DNA of 27,487 nucleotides from JBBSJT01 sp041691015 (lineage in GTDB: Bacteria; Chlamydiota; Chlamydiia; Chlamydiales; Parachlamydiaceae), in the NCBI GenBank assembly GCA_041691015.1, contig JBEPVN010000020.1, positions 1 to 27,487 of the forward strand. Reading direction: 5' to 3'. Each line of letters starts with the position of its first letter. Position 1 is the first letter of the stretch. The notes under the pieces were generated by a model. It was given only the letters and a program-made list of their open reading frames with translations, did no database searches and was not told the origin of the DNA. Of the stretch, positions 16,401 to 24,005 are shown piece by piece. Both the position numbers and the translations under genes were made by a program.

Positions 16401-18402
16401 GAGTGTTTTTTAAGTATCCTATGCAAATGGTGTCGAAAAGTTGTTTTTGCAATTCTGGTTGAAGCGAGTCTAAAGTTGAAAGAATTTTTAAGGAAGTATG
16501 GGGGTATTGACTTGCGAATTGTTTAGCCAATTTCAAATGGGAAAGACCGTCAAAAATACCCGGTTGATTTGTCCAGATTTGATAAACAAATTGATTTATG
16601 GCTGGGTTCTGAGAGTATATAAACATCAAGCTTAAGTTTTTTTGAATTTCAGAAAAGGAACTATTTTCATTTTGAAGAAGAAGTTCAAAAGCCTTTATAT
16701 CAGATGAATCTAACGCGTATCGATCTAGGTTTGTCAATAATGCACGAAATAAATTTTGTTTAACTGATGTATTTCTTTCTTTTTCAATGAGTTTGATAAA
16801 TTCCGCTAACAAAAAGGGCAAATCCTGACTCTTAGCCTCGGCGCAAAGAAGATAAAAACCGGTTTTATTGATCACAAAATCATCGCATTCCAAAAAGTCG
16901 CAAGACGCCTTTTTGATATTTGGATTATCGCTTGAAACAGTTTCAAAATCAGGACCAAATAAAAAAACATTTAATCGTTCAAAAAAAGTAGATAGGGGAG
17001 TTTTAATTGTTTGGGGTTGTCTAAATAAAGCAAGAGCTGATTCCAAATCATCTTTTAGAGTAAAATAAAGAGGATTTGGCGTTTTAAATTCGAACTGAAG
17101 ATGCGTTTCATTTTTTAATTGAAGTTTTCGAACAATAATTGGTGATTTTGAATTTTTTAATCTGCAAGCAATCGTGCCAAAAATTTGAAAATAAGCGAGC
17201 ATCAGTTTAAAATCATTTTGAGCGGTTGTTTCACTTAAGATCAAATGTTCAGTAATTTCTTTAAATAGTTTGAAAAAAGGATCAGCCGATTCAATAGAAT
17301 TTTCAATTACAGTTTTAGAAAAAAAACTCAGTTTGGAGGTTAAATATTCGGGCATCAAATAATAGAGATGGAAACAAAAAATAAAAGGGGCGATGGATTC
17401 GTTGGGGAAATGGTTTTTTAAGGTTTTAGTAAAAATAGTAAAGTCTTTGCCAGAACTAATCGTTGAAAGTAAGGATTCCTCAAGTTCTTTTGAGCGATAT
17501 CTCCAACCTGTCGTCAAATACTTAAACAGCATTGCAGAGCCGGAATAATCAATTTCTTTATGATTTTCTGCTTCTAAAGTTTTTGTTAATCTGCAAATAA
17601 GAGGTTTTGCGATCGAATCACTGTTCGAATCAACCCTTACAGAAAAGGAGTGCACAGCAAATCCGGAGATAGTAATTTTTAGAGCATCATGACAAAACAA
17701 ATTTTTTCGTTTTAGATTTTTTATAAACAGCAAATCGACTAAAAAATTGTTTCTATTTCCAAATGAGACGATCCCAAAATGATCAGTGTTACTTTTATGT
17801 GTGTAAAATTTGGTAAATGCAAAATTCTTTATATCGGATATGGAAAACTTAGGCAATTTCATCTTAAAAAATTCTATAATACTTCTTTTATAATTTTCGG
17901 GGTCGTCAGAAATTGGCACACGAATGTCTATATCAGCTGCTTTTTTTTTGAATTGATCAAAGAAATTTTTCGGGATTAGATCGCTTGGAATTTTTAGGCG
18001 TGTAATGACTTCACGCATGTATTCCGGACCTAAAATTTGAAAAACAGTCCCGCCTATAATTTCAAATGATTTGATATTCAAGTATATAAAAATTTCTGTT
18101 AGAGTTGTTGAAAATTCCAGTGTTGAGGTTTCAGATTTTACTTGGAATTCGTCAGTAAGTAAGGTTTTTAGACGCTGCATTGGCAAATTTTGTAAATGAG
18201 GCGCAAGTTTTTCAAATTGAGCAGTTACATTGTGATTTTCGTCGATGATTCCCTGGTCTCTTAAATAAAGAAAAATTTTGTCATAAAATGAAATCTGGTA
18301 GCTATCTTGACTTAAAAGTTCTTTGGAAACATCTAATTCACGAGCTAGTGGAAGAGTGAATGTTTGTTGATGTTTTAAAATATTAAATTGATAATTATTC
18401 AT
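13474..18402 (-). CDS. Giant helical protein with N-terminal nucleotidyltransferase-like motifs, 1642 aa
   Basis: I do not recognise this protein. Residues about 100-245 contain the three marks of the Pol-beta-type nucleotidyltransferase fold in order: IIGGTV (Gly117-Gly118), KAADIDIRV (Asp157, Asp159) and FLVDLLFI (Asp223), followed by CHDALKITI, which recalls the segment after the third Asp in poly(A)/CCA enzymes. Residues from about 300 to the end are Leu-, Lys- and Glu-rich, lack membrane segments, and look like a long alpha-solenoid. The reading frame is open over 4.9 kb. The ATG is preceded by AAGAG and a candidate promoter. It lies in an accessory stretch beside the F-box gene, downstream of dnaA. 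A large effector or a nucleotide-transferring toxin are possibilities only. Confidence 0.75.
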   Translation of the reverse strand: MNNYQFNILKHQQTFTLPLARELDVSKELLSQDSYQISFYDKIFLYLRDQGIIDENHNVTAQFEKLAPHLQNLPMQRLKTLLTDEFQVKSETSTLEFSTTLTEIFIYLNIKSFEIIGGTVFQILGPEYMREVITRLKIPSDLIPKNFFDQFKKKAADIDIRVPISDDPENYKRSIIEFFKMKLPKFSISDIKNFAFTKFYTHKSNTDHFGIVSFGNRNNFLVDLLFIKNLKRKNLFCHDALKITISGFAVHSFSVRVDSNSDSIAKPLICRLTKTLEAENHKEIDYSGSAMLFKYLTTGWRYRSKELEESLLSTISSGKDFTIFTKTLKNHFPNESIAPFIFCFHLYYLMPEYLTSKLSFFSKTVIENSIESADPFFKLFKEITEHLILSETTAQNDFKLMLAYFQIFGTIACRLKNSKSPIIVRKLQLKNETHLQFEFKTPNPLYFTLKDDLESALALFRQPQTIKTPLSTFFERLNVFLFGPDFETVSSDNPNIKKASCDFLECDDFVINKTGFYLLCAEAKSQDLPFLLAEFIKLIEKERNTSVKQNLFRALLTNLDRYALDSSDIKAFELLLQNENSSFSEIQKNLSLMFIYSQNPAINQFVYQIWTNQPGIFDGLSHLKLAKQFASQYPHTSLKILSTLDSLQPELQKQLFDTICIGYLKNTLLLERDLLALGQVAIALILKMPLLKRPLKKDEFSNFEVVAEKLITVDFLRGFEIFQNLKSKNMTLQDIDLVLSASFAKEKATRIIAINRNIPLTYKDSGLVLERLKLLLEAVSADLGLNEMLHEEIFKILNNIINSGTPLSDKIKILLKTKFEWFLLTILEKSRKAEDGLSLIALYFEIGKAVDIQIFLRPALLNLLFITFNELLLKSKDSFILIKNYLDSFIKRNPKQLMPDEMNLYQHLAEVAMIGLHPEISRDFIQRILTHLHFNKKSVDTDTLNLLDLCLLNLKNSQALSLLEFFDSKFPQTLLLNHDLIWKKIILGLENQEQVITVILNKSLYFAKDEEVLKKVGEVVFFLLKDTLRVPLALKLMQAYRLTNESTLESLKKQLARSTDKKLPELACTALQRMEVSLVKQLPFLEILADFESEIFTLFFETYGQLVSAFEDAHLKRDFLYILTLGFLNQKAACRLKVQITVWFLEEELKKHAVLSPEKQNKINLKFVETFVESKDWNVSLLVLRKLNELLRNSNSDQINDLLLLFARTLRNLPADKDSSINEQIDISYNILRLKVDLSNMIPFLENLRKDDGKDLVFIGCSLAETVIKTLPGTIPENVLVPFKSTIKKFINLFLVSKYKLLVQMLLVKRIFSDQEILIFQSKFARVMLSDKKTIQSVKDIKEALLYCLPALHSPEIPLDKELLQLVVRHLAAIICMHDDEETYRDIIKKIITPLFVCLKNCPGFSQFSSRYSDPRNYFNYLHCETSEKTVFDAHGEKLMKEKFFHFFNYFIVDINNSLNKLDKFSVSVLNLLLSNIVHFNVLFKFFPEHPEKIICLLLDFFPNITYTSFDLIKSTYEAMSSVLTLIIQNNSFIHLTKSDEKMVFKFFVLLGRTNESKFLINVKEQINITVGVINSLLELKYDGSLMLALHLLNLNKFFIDPKRFKELNAKLIGLFNENNPELENDPNGLKNLYEKFRNGTN

Positions 18403-18435
18403 ATTTTCTCTTGAAATATTAATGCAAAAATTAAT

Positions 18436-18462
18436 ATTATAATATATTAAAATTTAATTCAA
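18436..18462 (-). promoter_or_regulatory. Candidate promoter of the giant gene
   Basis: On the minus strand TTGAAT (complement of 18457-18462) and a perfect TATAAT (complement of 18436-18441) are 15 bases apart, about 35 bases before the ATG. The surrounding 80 bases are extremely AT-rich, so a chance match is possible and the spacing is short. Confidence 0.35.
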
Positions 18463-18640
18463 GTTAATAATGAAACATAATAAATATAGTTAAAATCTTA
18501 ATTTAAATGTTTTAACTCAGATTGCTCCAAAACGGTGCAAGCTTTTTTAAGCTAAGAGCTAAAGAGGGGCGGGGTGTAGCTTTTTTTAACAGAGAGTGAG
18601 CCAGTTTCTGTTGTTCCCCCTAGCGGAAAATAAATAGTTA

Positions 18641-19996
18641 TTAGCCTTTGATTTTTTTGAAGATGGAATACCAGTGACTTGTAATTTCTGTCCTATCAGA
18701 GTCCAAAGCTTTTTGTATAATTTTTACACTCGACATGACAGTAGAGTGGTCTTTTGAAAAAATATCACCGATTTTTACGAAAGGCATTTTCAGTTCCGAT
18801 CTGCAAAGATGCATCGCGATTTGTCTTGGCAGAACAGAATCCCTATTTTGAGCTTTTCCTAAAATGTCTTCTGGTTTGATTCCAAATTGTTCAGCAACTG
18901 TTTTTAAAATCTTTTGAGGCGTCAGCGTATTTTGTTCTTCTTCTGCAATTAAATCTGCAAGAATCTGTTTGGCTACAGGAACTGTCATCATTTTTCCGGT
19001 ATCATGCGTGCGCAAAATAAGCGCTTCTAAAGCACGTACCAGATATTTGCAATTGCTTGTAAATGTTTCGAGTAAAAATTCGATAAGTTTTGGGTGCAGG
19101 TAATAATTAAAGGCTTCTGCTTTCTTGTTTAAAATAGCTTTTAAATCATTTGTCGTATGCATGGCAAGAGGAAGCACTATGCCCCATTCAAAGCGGCTGA
19201 CAAGGCGCGGCTCTATTAGGCGAAGTTCTGCTGGAGGCACGTTTGAAGATAGGATAATTTGCTTACCTTCCAGGTGCAGAGCGTTAAAGGTGTGGAAAAA
19301 CTCTTCTTGGGTTGCTCCCTTTCTCGATAAAATATGAACATCGTCGATAATTAAAACATCCACATTGCGGTAAGCTTGTCTAAAATGACTCATTTCGCTA
19401 GCTCTTATTGCAGTCACAACATGGTCTGTAAATGTTTCTGCGCTTGCGTAAATAGCTTTTAGCCCATGGTTTCTTAAAGCATGTGTGACAGCTTGTAGAA
19501 GGTGGGTTTTACCGCTTCCGCTTATTCCATTAATATACACAGGGTTAAAAGCACCAAGCTCTAATGTTGCTTGTTTGATAAGCTGTCCTGTTTGTTCATC
19601 AACGCCTGCAATGCCGCATAGTAGTTTATAAAGAAGCAAGTTTTCATCTGATAACGCGTAATTTTGAAATGTGCAAAGAGGATTTAATTCTTCATACTGG
19701 ATGCTGAGCCTGGAAACGACTTCAACAGGCTTTTGTTTGGAATTTTTTTGGAAGCGCTTGGACTCAGGCAAGTTTAAATGAATACGGATGGACTTGCTAT
19801 TATTATTTTTAAATTCAGCAAGCACCTTTTTTCTGATATGTTCTTCAAACCATAAAATCTGAAAACGGTCTTCTGCCTCTAAAAATAAATTGCATGCGTC
19901 AAAATTAATAACCTTTAAAGGCTTTAACCACTTACTGACTGTTTCTAACCCTAGTTCCTTCTCTTGATGGAGAAGGAACTTTTCCCAAGCTTGCAT
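18641..19996 (-). CDS. dnaA: Chromosomal replication initiator DnaA, divergent copy
   Basis: The four DnaA parts are present: an N-terminal domain (about 1-80), a short linker, an AAA+ domain with Walker A GISGSGKTHLL (Lys163), Walker B VLIIDDV (218-219) and box VII EPRLVSRF (Arg264, Arg268), and a helix-turn-helix DNA-binding domain with LPRQIAMHL and DHSTV (416-420). Length (451) is normal. In the sensor II region the usual SNVRELEG reads SNCKYLVR, so the conserved Arg appears as Lys317. Chlamydiae have two dnaA genes; this one, 6 bases after yidC, corresponds by context to the yidC-linked copy. No cluster of DnaA boxes was found next to it. Confidence 0.93.
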   Translation of the reverse strand: MQAWEKFLLHQEKELGLETVSKWLKPLKVINFDACNLFLEAEDRFQILWFEEHIRKKVLAEFKNNNSKSIRIHLNLPESKRFQKNSKQKPVEVVSRLSIQYEELNPLCTFQNYALSDENLLLYKLLCGIAGVDEQTGQLIKQATLELGAFNPVYINGISGSGKTHLLQAVTHALRNHGLKAIYASAETFTDHVVTAIRASEMSHFRQAYRNVDVLIIDDVHILSRKGATQEEFFHTFNALHLEGKQIILSSNVPPAELRLIEPRLVSRFEWGIVLPLAMHTTNDLKAILNKKAEAFNYYLHPKLIEFLLETFTSNCKYLVRALEALILRTHDTGKMMTVPVAKQILADLIAEEEQNTLTPQKILKTVAEQFGIKPEDILGKAQNRDSVLPRQIAMHLCRSELKMPFVKIGDIFSKDHSTVMSSVKIIQKALDSDRTEITSHWYSIFKKIKG

Positions 19997-20002
19997 AAGT
20001 CA

Positions 20003-21958
20003 CTATTTTGCTTTGGTAATCACTGTATTATTTGTAGAAGCCAACCTCTTTGACGTCCACCACTGCTGTAATATTCCAAGTAACATGGAAGATAGCCAAT
20101 ATATATTTAAACCGGAAGGAAAATTATAAAACATGAACGCGAATACGACTGCCATGATGGAGCCCATTGCGCGCTGCTGTCTTTGCTGTTCGGTCATTAA
20201 ACTAACATCTTTTGGCGCTGTACTAGACATTTTTTGCTGGAGGAACATCACAGCTCCTAGCAATATAGGAAGCAAGTGAAATTGATTGCCGATAAAGAAA
20301 ATGGGCTGAGTCCAGCTAAAGAGAACATCTGGCGCTGATAAATCATCAATCCAGCCCGGAATAAAGCCTGCGCCCCTTAACTCAAAAGTTGATTTAAGAA
20401 GGTCGAACATACCAATTAAAAACGGCATCTGGATAAGAAGCGGTAAGCAGCCAGAAACCGGGTTTACACCCTGCTCGCGGTAAAGATTCATCACTTCCAA
20501 CTGGCTTTTCTTTGGATCTTTTTTATATTTTTCCTGAATTGCTGTGACTTGCGGTGCAATCTTTTGCATCTTAAGCATGGATTTTGTAGACCAGGCATTC
20601 AATGGATAAAGCATAATTCTTAAAGCAACAGTTAATAGAATAATAGAAAAGCCCCAAGATCCTGTAATGCTATGGAAAAAACTCATCAGGATGAATAAAA
20701 ACTTCGCAAAGGGTTCTGAAATAAATGAAAACCAGCCATGAAATGTTTGGCAGGCAACATAATCTGGGTTATAACCTATTTCATTATTGGTATAAACTTG
20801 GTCGACAGCCTTTAGGATGCTGCCAGAAAATGGACCTGTAAAAAGACGGAAACCCATGACGCCGCCATTGCTATTTAAAGGTAGCTGCATCATATAGCCC
20901 GGCAATTCTTCGGCTTTAAATTTGTTATAGGCTTCATCAATTTTGATCAAACGGGAAGGAACTATTTTTCCAGGAATATATTGAGCGCGAAGACCTGCAT
21001 CAATTGTTGTAAGCGGATCTAAAATAATTCCAAAAAATCCATTGGAATTACATACCCAGTCCGGGTAAATCGAGCTTACAGCAAGTGTATCTTTTGGCAG
21101 ATCGAGTAAGATCACTTCTGATTTATCGTTTCGTGTGATGCGATATTTTAACGCAGGAGCAATAGCGCCAGAAATCCATTCTACTTCAGGAACTCCTGTA
21201 ATCACCCACAAACCACGGCTGTCGCCGTCGACCTTGATCGTAAGATTGATACAATAAGGAGCATCTTTTAATTCGCTTTCAACAGAATAGGTTTTTGTGA
21301 TGCGGCGATGCGGTTGATTTGCTTCAAATACGATGGAAGATTCATTAAATTCTTTGACTTCATATTTAAGCTCAGCTACCTCCTTGTACTCTGAAATAAT
21401 GTTTGCTGCATAAAACTGCGGTGGGATCGAAACTGCTTTTTGTCCGGATTCTTGTGCAAAACCGCGTCTTAAAAGAGGGTAATAGCCACCAAGTTTGCCT
21501 TTTGCATTTTCAACAAAGCTATTGTTTTCTTTTCCCGGTGTAAGAAACGGTCTTAAAGGGAAAGTTGAGTTTTCAGGGTGGTCTTTAACAAGTTCGCGAT
21601 CAATTTCGGTTTCTTTGACAACGCTTTGCTTATTTTCTTTGTTTCTGAAGGGTAAGTTAATTTCAACTAAAGCACCGCCGACATTTGAAAAAACAAGCTG
21701 CTGGTATTTGTTTTCGATAACATAAAATTTTTCTTCGACATTGTCTTTAGCTGTTGCTTGAACATTTGTGTTAACAAAGGGCTTAAAGGGTTCAGCTTCT
21801 GTTGAAGTTTTTTCAGATTTTGGAGCTTCGACTGGTTTTTTTTCTTGTTTTGCGTTCCACTCTTTTAATTTTTCCTGGTGTTGTTGTTCAAAATAAACAT
21901 TTACGCCAAACAAGACGAATGTGAGTGCTAAAACAAAAAGAAAAGTCCGCTTATCCAT
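20003..21958 (-). CDS. yidC: Membrane protein insertase YidC
   Basis: YidC inserts and folds inner membrane proteins, alone or with Sec. The 651-residue protein has an N-terminal signal-anchor helix (about 5-22), a large periplasmic domain (about 60-400) and the conserved C-terminal core of five helices. The core shows SITGSWGFSIILLTVALRIM, then MLKMQKIAPQVTAIQEKY, QGVNPVSGCLPLLIQMPF, and a final helical hairpin near GLNIYWL. The length and extra periplasmic domain fit the Gram-negative type. AGGT lies 6 bases before the ATG. dnaA follows after 6 bases, so the two probably share a transcript. Confidence 0.96.
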   Translation of the reverse strand: MDKRTFLFVLALTFVLFGVNVYFEQQHQEKLKEWNAKQEKKPVEAPKSEKTSTEAEPFKPFVNTNVQATAKDNVEEKFYVIENKYQQLVFSNVGGALVEINLPFRNKENKQSVVKETEIDRELVKDHPENSTFPLRPFLTPGKENNSFVENAKGKLGGYYPLLRRGFAQESGQKAVSIPPQFYAANIISEYKEVAELKYEVKEFNESSIVFEANQPHRRITKTYSVESELKDAPYCINLTIKVDGDSRGLWVITGVPEVEWISGAIAPALKYRITRNDKSEVILLDLPKDTLAVSSIYPDWVCNSNGFFGIILDPLTTIDAGLRAQYIPGKIVPSRLIKIDEAYNKFKAEELPGYMMQLPLNSNGGVMGFRLFTGPFSGSILKAVDQVYTNNEIGYNPDYVACQTFHGWFSFISEPFAKFLFILMSFFHSITGSWGFSIILLTVALRIMLYPLNAWSTKSMLKMQKIAPQVTAIQEKYKKDPKKSQLEVMNLYREQGVNPVSGCLPLLIQMPFLIGMFDLLKSTFELRGAGFIPGWIDDLSAPDVLFSWTQPIFFIGNQFHLLPILLGAVMFLQQKMSSTAPKDVSLMTEQQRQQRAMGSIMAVVFAFMFYNFPSGLNIYWLSSMLLGILQQWWTSKRLASTNNTVITKAK

Positions 21959-22286
21959 ATCAACCTATGTAAAAAAAAATTTGAAGAATTCTGGTTCTCA
22001 AACAGTAAAGGCAAGAGAATAGCAGATGCTCGATAAAAGAGCAAAGCGAAAGTGTTTTAAATATATTGGGGCCTTAAGCTTGACAGTATGTCGCTATAGT
22101 TCGGACATTTTTTATGTTTTTTTAAAGGATTTATTGCCTTAGAAGCGGTAAAAGCCTACGCTACAAATCTAGCTGATGCTTTTGCCGCTTCTAAGGCATG
22201 GAATTATGCGAAAAATCTTTTAAAATGGAAGTCCTGAAAGGACGACATAAAATAAAAAGTTAATTCCCTCGTTTTTTTGTTAAGGT
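21959..22286. other. Gene-free interval with a large inverted repeat
   Basis: No convincing gene lies in these 328 bases between yidC and the coiled-coil gene. The yidC promoter must be in the part next to 21959, but only weak matches are visible. From 22087 to 22249 the sequence is a nested inverted repeat, listed separately. A TTGACA stands at 22080-22085 just before it, without a properly spaced -10. Confidence 0.6.
22087..22249. repeat. Nested imperfect inverted repeat, MITE-like or structured RNA
   Basis: Arms 22135-22155 and 22178-22198 pair over 21 bases with one G-T, around a 22-base loop. Outside these, TTTAAAGGATTT (22121-22132) pairs with AAATCTTTTAAA (22213-22224) with one G-T, and TATGTCG (22087-22093) pairs with CGACATA (22243-22249). 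The loop side carries the REP tail AAAGCCTACGCTACAAA (22151-22167), and the right side carries the GAA-loop palindrome GTCCTGAAAGGAC (22231-22243). The pairing is seen directly; its origin is unknown. Confidence 0.65.
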
Positions 22287-22571
22287 CTAATTGCTGCCGA
22301 GGTAGGCTTCCTTAAACAGGGTCTCGAGCATATCGGAATTAACGGGCTGACCGTTATTTACCTGCTTATTTTCAACAGTCACAAGCCGTTTTTTGACATC
22401 ATCGAGCTCTTCTTTAAGCATAAGACAAAGCTTGCTCAAATCGTTATGTTTTGAAAAAAGACTTTTCTTTAACTTATCATTTTGTTTTTTCAACGAGTCG
22501 AGTTCTTTGCCAAGAATGGTCAATTCATCGTTTTCTTCAAATAGTTCTAACTGGATGGTGGAAGATGACAT
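22287..22571 (-). CDS. Small coiled-coil protein, 94 aa, unknown function
   Basis: I do not recognise this family. Residues about 15-70 are rich in Leu, Lys, Glu and Asp with heptad-like spacing, and predict a coiled coil. The ends look flexible, and the last 15 residues could form a short helix. There is no membrane segment. AGGT is about 10 bases before the ATG, which is acceptable. The gene is divergent from the carrier gene at 22748 and is separated from yidC by the large inverted repeat, so it is probably transcribed alone. Confidence 0.65.
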   Translation of the reverse strand: MSSSTIQLELFEENDELTILGKELDSLKKQNDKLKKSLFSKHNDLSKLCLMLKEELDDVKKRLVTVENKQVNNGQPVNSDMLETLFKEAYLGSN

Positions 22572-22670
22572 GTCGATTTACCTGTTTTGATAAAAACCGG
22601 AGATTATGCGAAACTTATCAAAATTTGCAAGCAACAATTTAAAACCCCCATCAAAATTTCCTGCCAAAAG

Positions 22671-22699
22671 TTGACTTTTTTACACTAATTAATTAGAGT
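22671..22699 (+). promoter_or_regulatory. Promoter of the DAACS carrier and perhaps the PDH genes
   Basis: TTGACT (22671-22676) and TAGAGT (22694-22699) are 17 bases apart. The leader ends in AAGGAG (22737-22742), 5 bases before the ATG. A perfect 12-base palindrome, CTAATTAATTAG (22685-22696), covers the spacer and the start of the -10 and could be a repressor site. No other promoter is visible before pdhC ends. Confidence 0.5.
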
Positions 22700-22747
22700 A
22701 AGCTTATGTTTAACAATATATTATGAATAAAAATCCAAGGAGAGACT

Positions 22748-24004
22748 ATGTGCGAACAGCATAAAACACAGTATAACCCAAATATTTTTTTTGGTATTGC
22801 TGTCTGTTGCGGTCTTTTAGCGGGGTATTTTAATCATCCGGTCATTAATTCTATCGCAAATGCCATAGCTGAGATTTTCATCAACCTACTAAAGCTTGTC
22901 AGCTTGCCGATTATCTTTTTGTCCATTGTTTCGACAGCTTCTGGAATGGAAAGCGTTGTTGAAGTCAAAACCTTAGGCAAAAAAGTTTTAAAGTATACTT
23001 TGCTGACAACGATTATTTCTGCAACTGTTGCTCTGATTTTATTCGTACTTGTAAATCCGGTCCGTGGGATTATACACCATCTTCCAGCAGTAGAAGGGGC
23101 GGAAAATTTACATCTGAATCATTCCGGCTACTTGACTTATCTAAAAGATGTCATTCCATCCAATTTTGTTAAACCCTTTATAGAAAATAATGTGATCAGC
23201 GTTTTGTTTTTAGCAATTGTCCTAAGCGTTGCTTTGTTAAAATTGCCGCACGAAAACAGAAAACCTTTGCATACTTTTTTCTCAAGTTTTTACGCAGCTG
23301 TCATGAAGATCACCTCATGGCTTGTTCAAGTGATGCCGATTGCAATTGCGGCTTTCATTGTTTTATTTATGCGCGATTTGCAAGAGGGCTTGGAAGTTAA
23401 AGCTTTAGCGCTTTATTTAGCCTGCGTTGTCATGGCTAATTTAGTTCAAGGGTTGATTGTGTTGCCGCTTTTCTTAAAATTCAAAAAAATATCGCCGCTT
23501 GTAACAGCAAAAGGCATGCTTCCTGCTTTATCATTGGCCTTTTTTACAAAATCATCAGCTGCAGCTTTACCTATGGCAATGCGTTGCGCAGAAGAGAATT
23601 TAAAAGTCTCAAGAAAAGTAGCCGGATTTACGCTCCCGCTTTGCACAACCATCAACATGAACGGATGCGCAGCTTTTATTCTGATTACAGTTTTATTTGT
23701 TTCGATGAGCAATGGGATTGTTTATACTCCAATTGAGATGGTAACATGGATTTTAGTTGCGACAATAGCAGCTATTGGTAATGCAGGAGTGCCTATGGGC
23801 TGCTATTTTCTTTCGGGTGCTTTTTTAGCAGCCATGAATGTCCCTTTAAATATTTTGGGTGTTATTCTACCTTTTTACACAATTATTGATATGATCGAAA
23901 CGGCAATCAATGTCTGGTCTGATTCTTGCGTGGCTGTTGTGGTTGACAAGGAAGTTAAGGCTGAGATTCCGGCTTATGAAAATATCGCGCTGGAAACCAA
24001 CTAA
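22748..24004 (+). CDS. DAACS-family cation:carboxylate/amino acid symporter
   Basis: This 418-residue membrane protein belongs to the dicarboxylate/amino acid:cation symporters (GltT, GltP, DctA). It shows the hairpin-1 motif FFTKSSAAALP (265-275), the NMDGT-type motif as NMNGC (303-307), hairpin 2 around GNAGVPMG (344-351), and the last helix DMIETAINVWSD (381-392). Relative to well-studied members, Asp in NMDGT is Asn, and the Arg that binds the substrate side-chain carboxylate is Glu384. Asp381, Asn388 and Asp392 are kept. Substrate and ion coupling may therefore differ from glutamate or aspartate with Na+. pdhA starts 1 base after its stop. Confidence 0.85.
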   Translation: MCEQHKTQYNPNIFFGIAVCCGLLAGYFNHPVINSIANAIAEIFINLLKLVSLPIIFLSIVSTASGMESVVEVKTLGKKVLKYTLLTTIISATVALILFVLVNPVRGIIHHLPAVEGAENLHLNHSGYLTYLKDVIPSNFVKPFIENNVISVLFLAIVLSVALLKLPHENRKPLHTFFSSFYAAVMKITSWLVQVMPIAIAAFIVLFMRDLQEGLEVKALALYLACVVMANLVQGLIVLPLFLKFKKISPLVTAKGMLPALSLAFFTKSSAAALPMAMRCAEENLKVSRKVAGFTLPLCTTINMNGCAAFILITVLFVSMSNGIVYTPIEMVTWILVATIAAIGNAGVPMGCYFLSGAFLAAMNVPLNILGVILPFYTIIDMIETAINVWSDSCVAVVVDKEVKAEIPAYENIALETN

Positions 24005-24005
24005 A

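Noticed and set aside
18403..18640. Replication origin next to dnaA
   Set aside because: The interval is AT-rich, but no DnaA boxes (TTATCCACA type) were found in it, and chlamydial dnaA need not mark the origin.
22080..22100. Promoter TTGACA with TATAGT before the inverted repeat
   Set aside because: The two hexamers are only 9 bases apart, too close for sigma-70 type recognition.
23910..24005. Longer PdhA start inside the carrier gene
   Set aside because: The extra 32 residues are an out-of-frame reading of the carrier C terminus and have no family similarity.
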